A stretch of 64,000 bases of DNA from Hymenobacter chitinivorans DSM 11115 (GCF_002797555.1 NZ_PGFA01000006.1:62001-126000); one strand, 5' to 3'; shown: positions 32,311 through 41,979, counted from the stretch's first letter. Notes: generated by a model from the letters alone, not told the origin. Numbers and translations: made by a program.

Positions 32311-32910
32311 ATGAATCCTAACCAGCCCCATACCCTGCCGCCCACGTATTTTGAGGCCGTTTATCAGGCCAACGAAGACCCTTGGCACTTCGAAACCAGC
32401 CCCTACGAGCGGGAAAAGTACGCGGCTACGGTGGCGGCCCTGCCCCGGCCGCAGTACGCCCGGGCCTTCGAAATCGGCTGCTCCCTGGGCGTGCTCACCG
32501 AGCAGCTGGCCCCGCGCTGCGGCCATTTGCTGGCCGTGGACGTAGCCGCGGCCCCGCTGGAAAAAGCCCGGCAGCGCTGCGCCGCCCTGTCCCAGGTAGA
32601 ATTCCGGCAAATGAGCCTACCCGACGAATTTCCGGTCGAAACCAGCTTTGACCTAATCGTATTATCGGAAGTGGGCTATTACTGGTCAGGACCGGATTTG
32701 TCGCAAGTGACAAATTTACTGCTGGCGGCCCTGGTGCCGGGTGGGCAGCTGCTGCTGGTTCACTGGACGCCGCCGGTGCACGACTACCCGCTGACCGGCG
32801 ACGAAGTGCATGACTTTTTCCTGCAGCAAACCGCCTCCAACGGGCCTCTACGCCACCTGCACGGCTTTCGGCACAACACCTACCGGCTCGATGTGCTGGA
32901 GAAGATTTAG
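32311..32910 (+). CDS. NodS-like SAM-dependent methyltransferase
   Basis: 199 residues. The N-terminus (YFEAVYQANEDPWHFETSPYE) and FEIGCSLGVLTEQLAPRC SAM-binding motif match the nodulation protein S family of class I methyltransferases. NodS N-methylates the deacetylated glucosamine of Nod factors. Here the PIG-L neighbour would supply such a free amine, an inference from family roles. The ATG at 32311 is chosen as the family start. Its stop overlaps the converging glycosyltransferase stop by 3 bases. Confidence 0.85.
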   Translation: MNPNQPHTLPPTYFEAVYQANEDPWHFETSPYEREKYAATVAALPRPQYARAFEIGCSLGVLTEQLAPRCGHLLAVDVAAAPLEKARQRCAALSQVEFRQMSLPDEFPVETSFDLIVLSEVGYYWSGPDLSQVTNLLLAALVPGGQLLLVHWTPPVHDYPLTGDEVHDFFLQQTASNGPLRHLHGFRHNTYRLDVLEKI

Positions 32911-34136
32911 GCAAGCGGCGGAGCCGTAACCCGCAGTTCGTGGCGCAGCTCACGCAGGGCCTGGGTAAGCGGAACCAGCGGCCAGCGGCGCGCCCAGACG
33001 ACTTTGGTCAAGACCTGCTGCTCGACCCACTCCCACAGGGCCCCGAAGGACGTGACTTGCCGCAGGTGCAGCGCCAGAGAAACCGTGGAAGTTTGCAGTA
33101 GTACCGCCATTTTCTCTACTAGCAACCCTGGGGGTACCAGTTCGTCGTCGGGCCACCCCGTCGTATGGGCCTCGTGCCAGAGCTGGCGCAGCTGGCGCCG
33201 CAGTAGCAAGGTGGCTACTACGCTAGGCGCGCCGGCCACTAACGGCTCCTGCTGCCGGGCCCCCAGCAGGGCCCACTCGCGCAGCTGCCACGACAAGCCC
33301 ACGGCCACCCGCCCTTGGTGGCGGCCGGAGGTGAACACGCGCACAGCGGGGCTGTGGCGCACCGGCAAATCGTGGCGCTGCAGGGCCTGGAACAGGGCTT
33401 CATCCTCCAGATAGGGCACGGCGGGCAGGCCGCCCACCGCCCGGTAGGCGGCCGCCGTGATGGCGAAGCTGGCGCCAAAATGCTGGTGATGACGGGGCCA
33501 GGGGTCGTGGTCGTTCGGGTCCAGCTCTGCTTCCAGGCGCGCCCGCAGCAGGCGGTAGGCCGCATCGCGCAGGTGGTAGCGCCGCACCACGCCAGAAGGC
33601 TCGGCGGGCAGGGTCAGGATGCGGCCACACACGGCGGCGGCTCCGTGAGTGGTCAGCTCGGTGGCGGTGGCGGCCAGCCAGGTGGGCGCTACGCTCGTGT
33701 CGCCATCGGTGCTGGCAATGTAGCCCGTGGGGTTGCCCACCAGCTCCAGGCGGCGGCAGGCTTCATCCATCAGCAGGCGGCGGGCGCAGCCAATGTGAGC
33801 CAGGCCCGGCGGCAGCGTAAGCTCAGCCACGTGCAGGACCAGAGCCGGATGCGCCTGGGCAAACCGGCGCACCACGGCCGCGCTGTGGTCCCGGCAGTTG
33901 TTGGCCAGCACAATAATTTCGAAGGAATGTGGCGGCAGAAGCCGGCCGGCTTCGTCGATTTGGGCCGCCAGCGCCGCCAGGGTGTGCGGCAGGTTGTCGG
34001 CCTCGTCTTTCACCGGGATTATCACGACGGCTCGCAGTGTGGGCGCCGGCGGAGTGGCAATAAGCAAGACGGGGGCGGGCAGAGCAGCGGTAGCATCCTG
34101 GGCCGAGTGAAAGCGGGAAGGCGCAGTTGGAGTCAT
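32907..34136 (-). CDS. Family 2 glycosyltransferase
   Basis: 409 residues with a GT-A core: VVIIPVKDEADNLPHTLAAL, EIIVLANNCRDHSA, and a DxD-like STDGDTSVAPTWL metal-binding site. A further acidic motif (YLEDEALFQAL) is typical of the acceptor side. The C-terminal ~90 residues are helical and soluble. The ATG at 34136 is preferred over the upstream start because it lies before the first structured part. Converging with, and overlapping, the methyltransferase end, it belongs with the acyl-CoA dehydrogenase/deacetylase/methyltransferase set. Confidence 0.83.
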   Translation of the reverse strand: MTPTAPSRFHSAQDATAALPAPVLLIATPPAPTLRAVVIIPVKDEADNLPHTLAALAAQIDEAGRLLPPHSFEIIVLANNCRDHSAAVVRRFAQAHPALVLHVAELTLPPGLAHIGCARRLLMDEACRRLELVGNPTGYIASTDGDTSVAPTWLAATATELTTHGAAAVCGRILTLPAEPSGVVRRYHLRDAAYRLLRARLEAELDPNDHDPWPRHHQHFGASFAITAAAYRAVGGLPAVPYLEDEALFQALQRHDLPVRHSPAVRVFTSGRHQGRVAVGLSWQLREWALLGARQQEPLVAGAPSVVATLLLRRQLRQLWHEAHTTGWPDDELVPPGLLVEKMAVLLQTSTVSLALHLRQVTSFGALWEWVEQQVLTKVVWARRWPLVPLTQALRELRHELRVTAPPLA

Positions 34137-34415
34137 CCAAAGGATGTACGCGTAAGCTCCACCGTTGGGATTGATTAGCGTCGAGGTTATTTTCTGCCTC
34201 ACCCCAACCGTGCCTTGGGCTGGGCATTCTCCATTTCCCGAGAAAGCCCCGACTTACTCCACGTTATCAGCGAGAATAGCCTTATCAAGCCGCGACGGTG
34301 CAGCAGGGGACACTCACTGTTAAATCGACGGCGAGTCCAGCCTTCCAGCCGGTTTGGCATCTCACCGATGCTACCGGGCTTCACTTTCTGCGCCCGGGTC
34401 CAGGTATTTACCGTC
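34137..34415. other. Intergenic region, no gene seen
   Basis: 279 bases between two minus-strand genes. It contains a CCTCACCCCAACC stretch near 34197 that recurs near 55181, but no gene and no convincing terminator. Confidence 0.5.
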
Positions 34416-34862
34416 TCACCGCGGTTTGTTGCCTTGCATTTCCCGTTGGCGCATGGGCATGGCGTCGATCGTCGTGAAAAGCGAGGCCGGTGTTACCGGC
34501 TCTGTTTCGCGGCGCTTGGAGCCGCCATCTTTCCCCAGCAGCACCATCGTGAACCTGGTGGGTGAAACGTGGAGCGTTTCGGTGAGGTAGTTGCGGTCGG
34601 CCGCCGACAAGGTGGCGAACAGCACTTCGCGTACCAGCAGCTCGCGCGCCTGCAGGCCGGGACGGTCGGTGGCCAATAGTTGCCGCTGGCGTAGCAACGC
34701 GGCGTTATCGGAGGTAGGCGCACAGAGCAGCAGCACCCGCTTCTGCCAGCGGCTGGCTTTCAGCGAGGCCGCCAGGGAGCCAACCGCCTGTGCGCTTACG
34801 AGGGTAGACCAGAGGATGAAGCTACTCAGCACGAGCAGCCCGCGCAAGACAGAAAGGCCCAT
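34416..34862 (-). CDS. DUF4174 domain protein
   Basis: 148 residues. A signal peptide (LRGLLVLSSFILWSTLVSAQA) is followed by a DUF4174-type domain: RWQKRVLLLCAPTSDNAAL, REVLFATL, a PTRFTMVLLGKDGGSKRRE strand and the end MRQREM. The fold is thioredoxin-like without redox cysteines. The ATG at 34862 is chosen because it opens the signal peptide. Its function is unknown. It lies downstream of, and codirectional with, the glycan-degradation locus, 180 bases after its last gene. Confidence 0.8.
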   Translation of the reverse strand: MGLSVLRGLLVLSSFILWSTLVSAQAVGSLAASLKASRWQKRVLLLCAPTSDNAALLRQRQLLATDRPGLQARELLVREVLFATLSAADRNYLTETLHVSPTRFTMVLLGKDGGSKRRETEPVTPASLFTTIDAMPMRQREMQGNKPR

Positions 34863-35042
34863 AGTTGATTGCAATAACAAACGAGCCTGTAACGTGGTAC
34901 GCGCCCGGTAAGATGTACCCAAGCGTTTGTCATACGCGCTACGGCCTCCACGACGGAAATGAGGAAAGTCGGCAGCAAGCCTGCCTACGGCGGGGCACGA
35001 GCAGATGAGCAGTAAAAGCGCAGGAGCGGTTCCCACCGATTC

Positions 35043-35999
35043 CTATTTGACGGGCGCTACGCCAGGGAGGGTTTGCACGATGGGTTGGATAGTGCCGTCC
35101 GGGTTATAGCGCAGGTAATCCACGCAGATGGAGCGCCGGTAGCTGCCGCCGGTGGGCAGGGCGCCGTTGTGGTAGAAGAAGTAGCTCTGGCCCTTGTAGT
35201 CGATGATGCCGGGGTGGGTCGTGAAGCTGTTGGGCACGTTTTCCTGGATGATGCCCCGGTACGTCCACGGCCCGGCGGCGCTGGGAGCGGTGCAATACTC
35301 TATCATTTCGGGTTTGGTGCCGGCGCTGGCGTACACGAGGTAGTACAGCTTCTTGCGCTTGTAGAGCCAGGGCCCCTCGATGTAGTTTTTGGGCGTGAAG
35401 GTGGAGATGGGGCCAGCCAGCTCGGTCATGGTATCCTTGAGCTTCACCCACTTGCAGCTGCCGTTGCCCCAGTACATATACACCTGCTTGTCGTCATCCA
35501 CGAAGACGGTCGGGTCAATATCGTCCCAGGCGTGAGGCAGGTCCTTGGTCATTTCATTGACAATAAGCGCCTTGCCAATGGCATCCTTGAACGGGCCGGT
35601 GGGCCGGTCCGACACGGCTACCCCGATGGCTGCGCCGCCCTGGCTGTTGTCGTCCTTCTTGTGGAAGGTGGAGACAAACCAATAGAACTTGCCCTTGTGG
35701 TAAACGCACTGCGCCGCGTAGGCATCGCCGGTGGCCCAGGCGAAGGTCTTGGGCGAGAGGCGGGTACCGTAATCCTTCCAGTGCACCATGTCGGTGGTGG
35801 AATAGATGCGCCAGTCGGGCATTTTGTAGTTGGTTTCCTGCACCGAAGCCGTGTCGTGGCCGGTGTAGAGAAACAGCGTGTCGCGGTACACCAGCGGGGC
35901 GGGGTCGGCCGTAAATACGCCTTTGATAATCGGGTTTTGCGCCTGCGAAGGGAGGTAGGCCCCGAGGGCCAGCAGGGCAAGGAGCCAAGTCTTTTTCAT
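35043..35999 (-). CDS. GH43 glycosidase
   Basis: 318 residues, a signal peptide and a single five-bladed propeller. The three catalytic positions are Asp32 (TADPAPLVY, base), Asp162 (DDIDPTVFVDDD, pKa modulator) and Glu208 (YIEGPWL, acid). Likely releases arabinose or xylose from xylan or arabinan side chains, typical of family 43. There is no carbohydrate-binding module. It is the last gene of the locus, with GH95 46 bases upstream. Confidence 0.9.
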   Translation of the reverse strand: MKKTWLLALLALGAYLPSQAQNPIIKGVFTADPAPLVYRDTLFLYTGHDTASVQETNYKMPDWRIYSTTDMVHWKDYGTRLSPKTFAWATGDAYAAQCVYHKGKFYWFVSTFHKKDDNSQGGAAIGVAVSDRPTGPFKDAIGKALIVNEMTKDLPHAWDDIDPTVFVDDDKQVYMYWGNGSCKWVKLKDTMTELAGPISTFTPKNYIEGPWLYKRKKLYYLVYASAGTKPEMIEYCTAPSAAGPWTYRGIIQENVPNSFTTHPGIIDYKGQSYFFYHNGALPTGGSYRRSICVDYLRYNPDGTIQPIVQTLPGVAPVK

Positions 36000-36044
36000 A
36001 GAGCGAGGGAATGATTGGGGGAATTGAATAGAAACCAGGACTTG

Positions 36045-38534
36045 CTAGTGGGCCTGGAGCGAATAGGTTTTGCCGGCTTTGGTGGGAAAATCATACACAA
36101 ACGATGGTACCACTGAAGGCTGGCGTGGCGTGGTTTTGTCGGAGACCAAGGGAGGCTTAACGGGAAGGGTTTGGTAGAACGGATTGGGGTTGCTGCCCTG
36201 GGCTTCCTGCAGCTTTAGGCCTCCTGTGGCCGCTACAGGGTGGTGCAACCGCACGCGGCAGTTGCCGCCGAGGCGTGAGGTGATGCGCGCGCGGGTAATT
36301 TTGCCCTTGTCCCAGGCCAGATCTACCACAAAGCCTCCACGAGCCACTAGGCCCGCTACCTCGCCCGTAGGCCAGGCATCAGGCAGGGCGGGCAGCAAAT
36401 CCAGAACGCCATCGTAGCTCTGCACCAACAGCTCGGCCAGGCCGGCAGTGCAGCCAAAGTTGCCATCAATCTGAAAGGGAGGGTGCGCGTCGAGTAGGTT
36501 GGGGTAAGTACCGCCGCCCTCGCCCGAGTTGCTGCCCGCGCCCGCGCGCAGGTGCAGCTGCTCGGTAAGCAGCTTATAAGCGTGGTTGCCATCGAGCATT
36601 CGCGCCCAAAAGTTCACTTTCCAGCCCATCGACCAACCCGTGGACACGTCGCCGCGCTGCGTAAGGGTGGTGCGGGCGGCCTCAAAGAGCTCGGGCGTGC
36701 GGTAGGGCGAAATCTGCCCGCTCGGATATAGCCCGTACAAGTGGGAAATGTGGCGGTGTTGGTCTTTGGGGTCGTCTACATCCTGTAGCCACTCCTGCAA
36801 CTGCCCGTATTGCCCGATTTGCATCGGGGCTAGCTGCTCGCACAGGGTGCGCAGGGTGTCGGCAAAGGCGCGGTCGGTGTTCAGCAGGTCGGCGGCCTGA
36901 ATGGTTTTCGAGAACAGGTCGAATACCAGCTGGTTATCCATGGTGGTACCGGCCACAATAGCAATGCGTTTTCCCTGGAGCTCATAGGTATTTTCGGGTG
37001 ACACCGACGGGGCCATGACCCGCCATTGATGGGTGGGTTCGGGCTGCAACGCATCAACACAGAAAGCGGCGGCGCCCTTCAGCACGGGGTAATACTCGCG
37101 CAGAAACTGCTGGTCGCCGGTGAACTCATAATGGTCCCAGAGGTGCTGGCTGAGCCAGGCCCCGCCCATCGGCCACAGACCATACCGCGGCGGGTCGACC
37201 TGCCCCGTAATGCGCCAGATGTCGGTGTTATGGTGTAGCATCCAGCCTCTGGCCCCGTACATACTGCGGGCACTTTGCTGGCCGGTCACGCTCAGGTCTT
37301 TGAGCATGGCAAACAAAGGCTGGTGCAGCTCCGTGAGGTTGGTAACCTCGGCCGGCCAGTAGTTCATTTCCGTGTTGATGTTCACCGTGTACTTGCTATC
37401 CCACGGGCCTTTGAGCTGGTCGTTCCAGATACCTTGCAGGTTGGCCGGCTGCCCACCCGGCTGCGACGAGCTGATCAGCAAATAGCGGCCGTACTGAAAG
37501 TAGAGCGCCGCCAACGCCGGATCCTGCCCTTGGGCAAAATTTTCGAGCCGCTTAGTAGTAGGTAGGGCCGCCGCGGAGGTCACGCCAAGGTTCAGCGTCA
37601 CGCGGTTGAAGTAGCGTTGATAGGCTGCTACGTGGTCGGCTAGGGCCTGCTTGTAGGGCTTGCCCACGGCCTTGGCCAGGTAGGCCGTGGCCCGCTCGGC
37701 GGCGTTGCCGCTCACATCATGGTAGTTGTTGAAGTTCGTGCCAATGGAAATATAGAGCGTGGCGCTGTTGGCGCGCTCTAGGCGAATACCGGCGGCGGTG
37801 GTTTGCACGGTACCACCCTCAGCTATGGCGCGCACCCGCGTTTGGAAGCGAATCTGTCCCTCCTGCCCTTCATGCGCACTGCCGCGGCCATCCAGCACCA
37901 ATTGGTCGTTTTCGGTGCGGGAGGTATGTTGCATTGGGCTTTCGGTGCTGAGCTGGCAGCTGATGCTGCCCGGCCGGCTGGCCGTGAGGCGCACAATGAT
38001 TACTTGGTCGGGCAGGGAGCTAAACACCTCGCGACGGTAGGCCACGTTCCCCAATTGGTAGCTCACCGAGGCCACGGCCCGGCTAATGTCTAGGTCGCGC
38101 TGGTAGGCGGTGGCTTGGTCGTGGCCGGGAAAATCCAGGTACACGTTGGCGGCCATCTGGTAGGGCATACCGCTATTGCCGGCGGGCTGCATCTGGCTCT
38201 GGGCTACCGCCTGCGCCTCCTGCAGCCGCCCAGCCAGCACCTGCGCCCGCAGCTGCTGAATCACGGGCAGGGCATCGGACTTCACGTTGTTGTTTGGCCC
38301 GCCCGCCCAGATGGTTTCCTCATTTAGCTGCAGTCGCTCCCGCGCGGGTCCACCAAATACCATGGTGCCCAGGCGGCCGTTGCCGAGAGGCAGGGCCTCG
38401 TTCCAATTGGCGGCGGGCTTATCGTACCATAGCCGCAGGGGGGTAGGCTTCGGTTTAGCTTCCGCAGCTCCCGGGTTGGTGCCCCAACAAAGCAGTAGCC
38501 AAGAAGTAATAATCGGCCAATGAAGTTTCCTCAT
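36045..38534 (-). CDS. GH95 alpha-fucosidase/alpha-L-galactosidase
   Basis: 829 residues. The N-terminal beta domain (LRLWYDKPAANWNEALPLGN) and the (alpha/alpha)6 barrel are complete. Active-site residues matching the family's Asn-Asn-Asp/Glu set are Asn385 and Asn387 (YTVNINTEMNYWPAEV) and Asp690 (PFQIDGNFGCTAGLAELLVQ). GH95 removes alpha-1,2-L-fucose, or alpha-L-galactose in some members, from side chains. In a xylan locus an L-galactosidase role, as reported for complex cereal xylans, is the likely one; that is inference. Signal peptide present. Confidence 0.88.
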   Translation of the reverse strand: MRKLHWPIITSWLLLCWGTNPGAAEAKPKPTPLRLWYDKPAANWNEALPLGNGRLGTMVFGGPARERLQLNEETIWAGGPNNNVKSDALPVIQQLRAQVLAGRLQEAQAVAQSQMQPAGNSGMPYQMAANVYLDFPGHDQATAYQRDLDISRAVASVSYQLGNVAYRREVFSSLPDQVIIVRLTASRPGSISCQLSTESPMQHTSRTENDQLVLDGRGSAHEGQEGQIRFQTRVRAIAEGGTVQTTAAGIRLERANSATLYISIGTNFNNYHDVSGNAAERATAYLAKAVGKPYKQALADHVAAYQRYFNRVTLNLGVTSAAALPTTKRLENFAQGQDPALAALYFQYGRYLLISSSQPGGQPANLQGIWNDQLKGPWDSKYTVNINTEMNYWPAEVTNLTELHQPLFAMLKDLSVTGQQSARSMYGARGWMLHHNTDIWRITGQVDPPRYGLWPMGGAWLSQHLWDHYEFTGDQQFLREYYPVLKGAAAFCVDALQPEPTHQWRVMAPSVSPENTYELQGKRIAIVAGTTMDNQLVFDLFSKTIQAADLLNTDRAFADTLRTLCEQLAPMQIGQYGQLQEWLQDVDDPKDQHRHISHLYGLYPSGQISPYRTPELFEAARTTLTQRGDVSTGWSMGWKVNFWARMLDGNHAYKLLTEQLHLRAGAGSNSGEGGGTYPNLLDAHPPFQIDGNFGCTAGLAELLVQSYDGVLDLLPALPDAWPTGEVAGLVARGGFVVDLAWDKGKITRARITSRLGGNCRVRLHHPVAATGGLKLQEAQGSNPNPFYQTLPVKPPLVSDKTTPRQPSVVPSFVYDFPTKAGKTYSLQAH

Positions 38535-38625
38535 ACGTGGGTGAAATGGGCGCCGGGTTGAGCGTTGAAGTGTGCTTAGGAGCTCTTAGAACATTCTGCT
38601 TGTTTTATTGCATAGCTAACGCCAC

Positions 38626-40554
38626 TCAAAACAGCCCTTGGGCAAACCGGTACAAGTCGTGGCGCCACACGGGCCAGGTGTGGCCGCCGGGGTACTCGCT
38701 GTAGACGTACTTGATGCCCAGCTCATCCATTTTGGCCCGCATCACCTTGTTGTTGGCGTAGGCAATGTCGACGGGCCCGCCCATCGACAGCCACAGCTGC
38801 TTCAGGTTGGCGTTGATGGTGCTGGCATTGGCTTGCATAAAGGCGTACTGCGGGTCGGACAGCTGGGGGTTGTTGGCAAAAAAGCCCGAGCTGAACACGC
38901 CCAGATGCTGGAACATGTCCGTGTTGCGCAGCCCGGCATACAGGGTTTGCAGGCCACCCATTGACAAGCCCGCCAGGGCCCGGTTGTTGGCCCCGGCCGC
39001 TACCCGATAGTTGCTTTCCACCACCGGCAGCACGGTTTGCTTTAGCTCGTCCTCGAAGCGTTTCAGTGTACCCTCGTTGAAGCCCGCCAGGCCACCGGGC
39101 CCGCCCAGGTTGCCGTCTAGCATCACCACGAGCATGGGTTTGGCCTTTTTCTCAGCCAGCAAGTTGTCTAGAATCAAATCGGCTTTGCCTTGCCGGGCCC
39201 AACCGGTTTCATCTTCGCCCCCGCCGTGCAGCAGGTAGAGCACCGGGTACTTGGTGGAGACGTTGTCGTCGTAGCCGGGCGGCGTATATACGTACATCTG
39301 CCGCCACGAATTGGTGACTTTCGAATAGTACCGTTTCATGCGCACCTCGCCGTGGGGCACGTCCTGCAGGGCGTAAAAGCTGGTGCCGCGGCCCGGAACC
39401 TCGATGCCACTGGCCATGAGGCCCATGCCGTAGAACGTGTCGCTGGCGGGGTCGGCTATGGGCAGGCCGTCGAGCACCAGGGAGTAGTAGTGTAGGCCCC
39501 GGCTCAGCGTGTCGGTCGTCACGGTCCAGGTGCCGCTGCTGTCCTTCACCATGTCGTACTTGCGGCCCAGGTCCAGCTGCGCCTGCTGCACACCGGGGGC
39601 TTTCAGGCGAAATACGGCGCGGTTATCGGGCAGAATCTGGGGGTATTTGGCGTTGCGCACGTTGGTAGCCGCCGGTGCGCCCAGCACGGTGTAGGTGGGC
39701 AGCGCGGCCACATCCACGGGCTTAAACAGGAACTGCGAAAACATGTAGAGCCCGTTTTTCCAGACCTTAAAGTCGTGCCCGCCCGCCTCCAGGTAGTACA
39801 CGTGCGGCACCTTGTGCTCGTAGAGGTAGTCGTGAGTGCGCTGGCTGATGGGCAGCAGGCCGTCCTGGTCGCCGCACGAAATCCAGAGGAGCTTGAGCTG
39901 CTTGGTGGCTTGGGCGGGGTCGGGCACCAGCTGCTCGGGCAGTTTGGTGTTGGGGGCCGACGAAAAGCCGCCGACCCAGGCAAATTTATCCAGGTTGCCC
40001 AGCCCAAAATTCAGCGACTGTCCCCCGCCCATCGACAGGCCGGCAACGGCCCGGTTCTCGCGGTTCTTGAGTGCTGGATACGTCTTTTCGATGGTGGGAA
40101 TCAAGTCGGTGAGCAGGTCCTTTTCGAAGTTGGCAAACGCGGCTACCTTGTCCGGCCCGTAGATATTGCCAATGGGCCGGTCATCCGTCATGGCGCGGCC
40201 GTTGGGCATCACCACCAGCATGGGCTTGAGCTTGCCCGCCGCGTACAGATTATCCAGAATCACCTGCGGCCGGCCGCCCTTGAGCCACTCTTTTTCGTCG
40301 CCCCCGATGCCGTGCAGCAGGTAGAGCACCGGGTACTTCTTGCGTTTGGAATACCCCGGCGGCGTGTACACCAGGGCCTTACGCACCGTACCCACGGTTT
40401 TGGAGGTATAGCTGATGCTGTCTATTTGGCCAGCGGCAATGCCGGCCGTGGGCTGGTCGAAGCCCTTGGGAGCTTCCATGGCCGTCTTTTGGGCAAACGC
40501 GCTGCTCACGCTCAGCACCACAACACTCAGGATGACGGGAATTACGTTTCTCAT
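38626..40554 (-). CDS. Tandem-domain CE1-type esterase
   Basis: 642 residues with a signal peptide and two esterase D-like alpha/beta-hydrolase domains. Domain 1 (~45-275): nucleophile Ser175 in GLSMGGGQS, His260 in AGGHDF. A short beta (E-set/CBM48-like) region follows (~290-395). Domain 2 (~405-642): Ser531 in GLSMGGLQT and His in YPGGHTWPVW. Family members remove ferulate or acetate from xylan. Both domains keep the Ser and His, so both may be active, perhaps on different esters. Confidence 0.88.
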   Translation of the reverse strand: MRNVIPVILSVVVLSVSSAFAQKTAMEAPKGFDQPTAGIAAGQIDSISYTSKTVGTVRKALVYTPPGYSKRKKYPVLYLLHGIGGDEKEWLKGGRPQVILDNLYAAGKLKPMLVVMPNGRAMTDDRPIGNIYGPDKVAAFANFEKDLLTDLIPTIEKTYPALKNRENRAVAGLSMGGGQSLNFGLGNLDKFAWVGGFSSAPNTKLPEQLVPDPAQATKQLKLLWISCGDQDGLLPISQRTHDYLYEHKVPHVYYLEAGGHDFKVWKNGLYMFSQFLFKPVDVAALPTYTVLGAPAATNVRNAKYPQILPDNRAVFRLKAPGVQQAQLDLGRKYDMVKDSSGTWTVTTDTLSRGLHYYSLVLDGLPIADPASDTFYGMGLMASGIEVPGRGTSFYALQDVPHGEVRMKRYYSKVTNSWRQMYVYTPPGYDDNVSTKYPVLYLLHGGGEDETGWARQGKADLILDNLLAEKKAKPMLVVMLDGNLGGPGGLAGFNEGTLKRFEDELKQTVLPVVESNYRVAAGANNRALAGLSMGGLQTLYAGLRNTDMFQHLGVFSSGFFANNPQLSDPQYAFMQANASTINANLKQLWLSMGGPVDIAYANNKVMRAKMDELGIKYVYSEYPGGHTWPVWRHDLYRFAQGLF

Positions 40555-40632
40555 ACCTTGGATAGTGGCCTGGCGGGCCAGATAATAGGTGGGAATATCA
40601 GACGGTTTGCAGGCGAGCTACTTCTTTACTGC

Positions 40633-41979
40633 TTAGTCAAACTTGACCCAGTCAATGGCCACGGGCGTGCTGGTTGTGGAGGAAACGAACAGAGTATGCG
40701 TGCCGGGCTGGAAGGCTGCTACCGGGGCTTTCACCTCCTGCCACTGGCTGCCCTTGGGCACGGTTACCTGGGCTAGCAGCGGGCCGGTGGCCCCGTCGGT
40801 GCGCAGCTGCACCGTGGCGCCGGCGGCGGCCTGCACGCGCAGGGTCACCGTTTTAAGGGTCTGTTTACCGAAGGCGACGCCGTTGTACTGCACCCAGCCC
40901 TGGTTATCGGCCAACACGGTTTTCCAGCCGTGGAAAGTGTTGGCTGGGTCCAGAAAGGCAATGGAAGCGCCGCGGCTGCTCAGGCGGCTGTAGCGGTCCA
41001 GCTGGATTTTCTGGCGCGCGTCCGTCAGGCCCACGCCGCGCAGCGTCGGCACCACTTTACGGATGGTCCCGTTGGGCTCGAAAAACAGGCTATCCAGCCG
41101 AACCGAACGGCTCTTGTCGAAGGCCGGCGACAAGTCGTTGTGGTGGTAGAATAGGTACCACTGGTTGTTAAACGGCAGAATGGAGTGGTGATTGGTCCAG
41201 CAGCCGGTCGGCGACTCGTCCATGATGACGCCCTTCACCGTGAACGGGCCCAGCGGGCTGGTGCTGGTGGCGTATTCGAGGCGCTCGGTCTTGTTCTCCA
41301 CGTGCGGATACGTGAGGTAGTAGATGCCCTGGCGCTCAAACACAAACGGTCCTTCTTTCAGTCCCTTGGTGGGTAGCTCACCCAGCGTAACAGGCTCCGA
41401 GGCCAGTTCCAGCATGTTGGGCTTGAGCTTGGCGGCGTAAATCTCGCCCTGCGACCAGTAGAGGTAGGCCTGTCCATCCTTGTCAATCAGCACGTTAGGA
41501 TCAATACCGCGGACCCCCTTGATGGGCTGCGGCTCCGGCACGAAAGGGCCGGTGGGCTTATCGGCCACGGCTACCCCCACCGTAAAGCCCTTGATGCTAG
41601 TGGTATCCTGGGGGGTAGTCGGGAAGTAGAAGTAGTACTTGCCGTTGCGGGCAATGCAGTCGGGCGCCCACATGCTGTAGCTGTCGGGCTTCACCCACGG
41701 CACCTTGTTCTGGGTCACGATGACGCCGTGGTCGGTCCAGTCGGTGAGGTTAGCGGACGAAAACACGTGGTAGTCCTCCATGCAAAACCACCCGACGCGC
41801 CCCCGCTCCGGAGTAGCCAGAATATCGTGCGAAGGATACACGTACACCCGGCCATTGAACACCCGCGCCGTGGGGTCGGCCGTAAACTGATTGGTAATAA
41901 ATGGGTTCTGGGCCTGCACAGTGCCTGCCAGCAGGAAGGCCAGCCCGCTCAACACATACGGCAGTTTACGATATAGCAT
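40633..41979 (-). CDS. GH43 glycosidase with C-terminal CBM6-like module
   Basis: 448 residues. A signal peptide is followed by a GH43 propeller with Asp35 (TADPTARV), Asp160 (RGIDPNVLIDKDG) and Glu209 (KEGPFVF). The last ~125 residues form a beta-sandwich of CBM6 type (HGWKTVLADNQGWVQY and following, ending IDWVKFD). Family members with this layout are often arabinofuranosidases or xylosidases on arabinoxylan. It is 12 bases from the next GH43 gene. Confidence 0.9.
   Translation of the reverse strand: MLYRKLPYVLSGLAFLLAGTVQAQNPFITNQFTADPTARVFNGRVYVYPSHDILATPERGRVGWFCMEDYHVFSSANLTDWTDHGVIVTQNKVPWVKPDSYSMWAPDCIARNGKYYFYFPTTPQDTTSIKGFTVGVAVADKPTGPFVPEPQPIKGVRGIDPNVLIDKDGQAYLYWSQGEIYAAKLKPNMLELASEPVTLGELPTKGLKEGPFVFERQGIYYLTYPHVENKTERLEYATSTSPLGPFTVKGVIMDESPTGCWTNHHSILPFNNQWYLFYHHNDLSPAFDKSRSVRLDSLFFEPNGTIRKVVPTLRGVGLTDARQKIQLDRYSRLSSRGASIAFLDPANTFHGWKTVLADNQGWVQYNGVAFGKQTLKTVTLRVQAAAGATVQLRTDGATGPLLAQVTVPKGSQWQEVKAPVAAFQPGTHTLFVSSTTSTPVAIDWVKFD

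Noticed and set aside
31530..32910. A single fused deacetylase/methyltransferase
   Set aside because: Bifunctional PIG-L/methyltransferase proteins are annotated elsewhere, but here a stop at 32270 and a new ATG at 32311 in another frame separate them.
34195..34210. CCTCACCCCAACC stretch, also near 55181
   Set aside because: Only 13 bases shared between two places; similar strings are common in bacterial intergenic DNA, so no repeat family is claimed.
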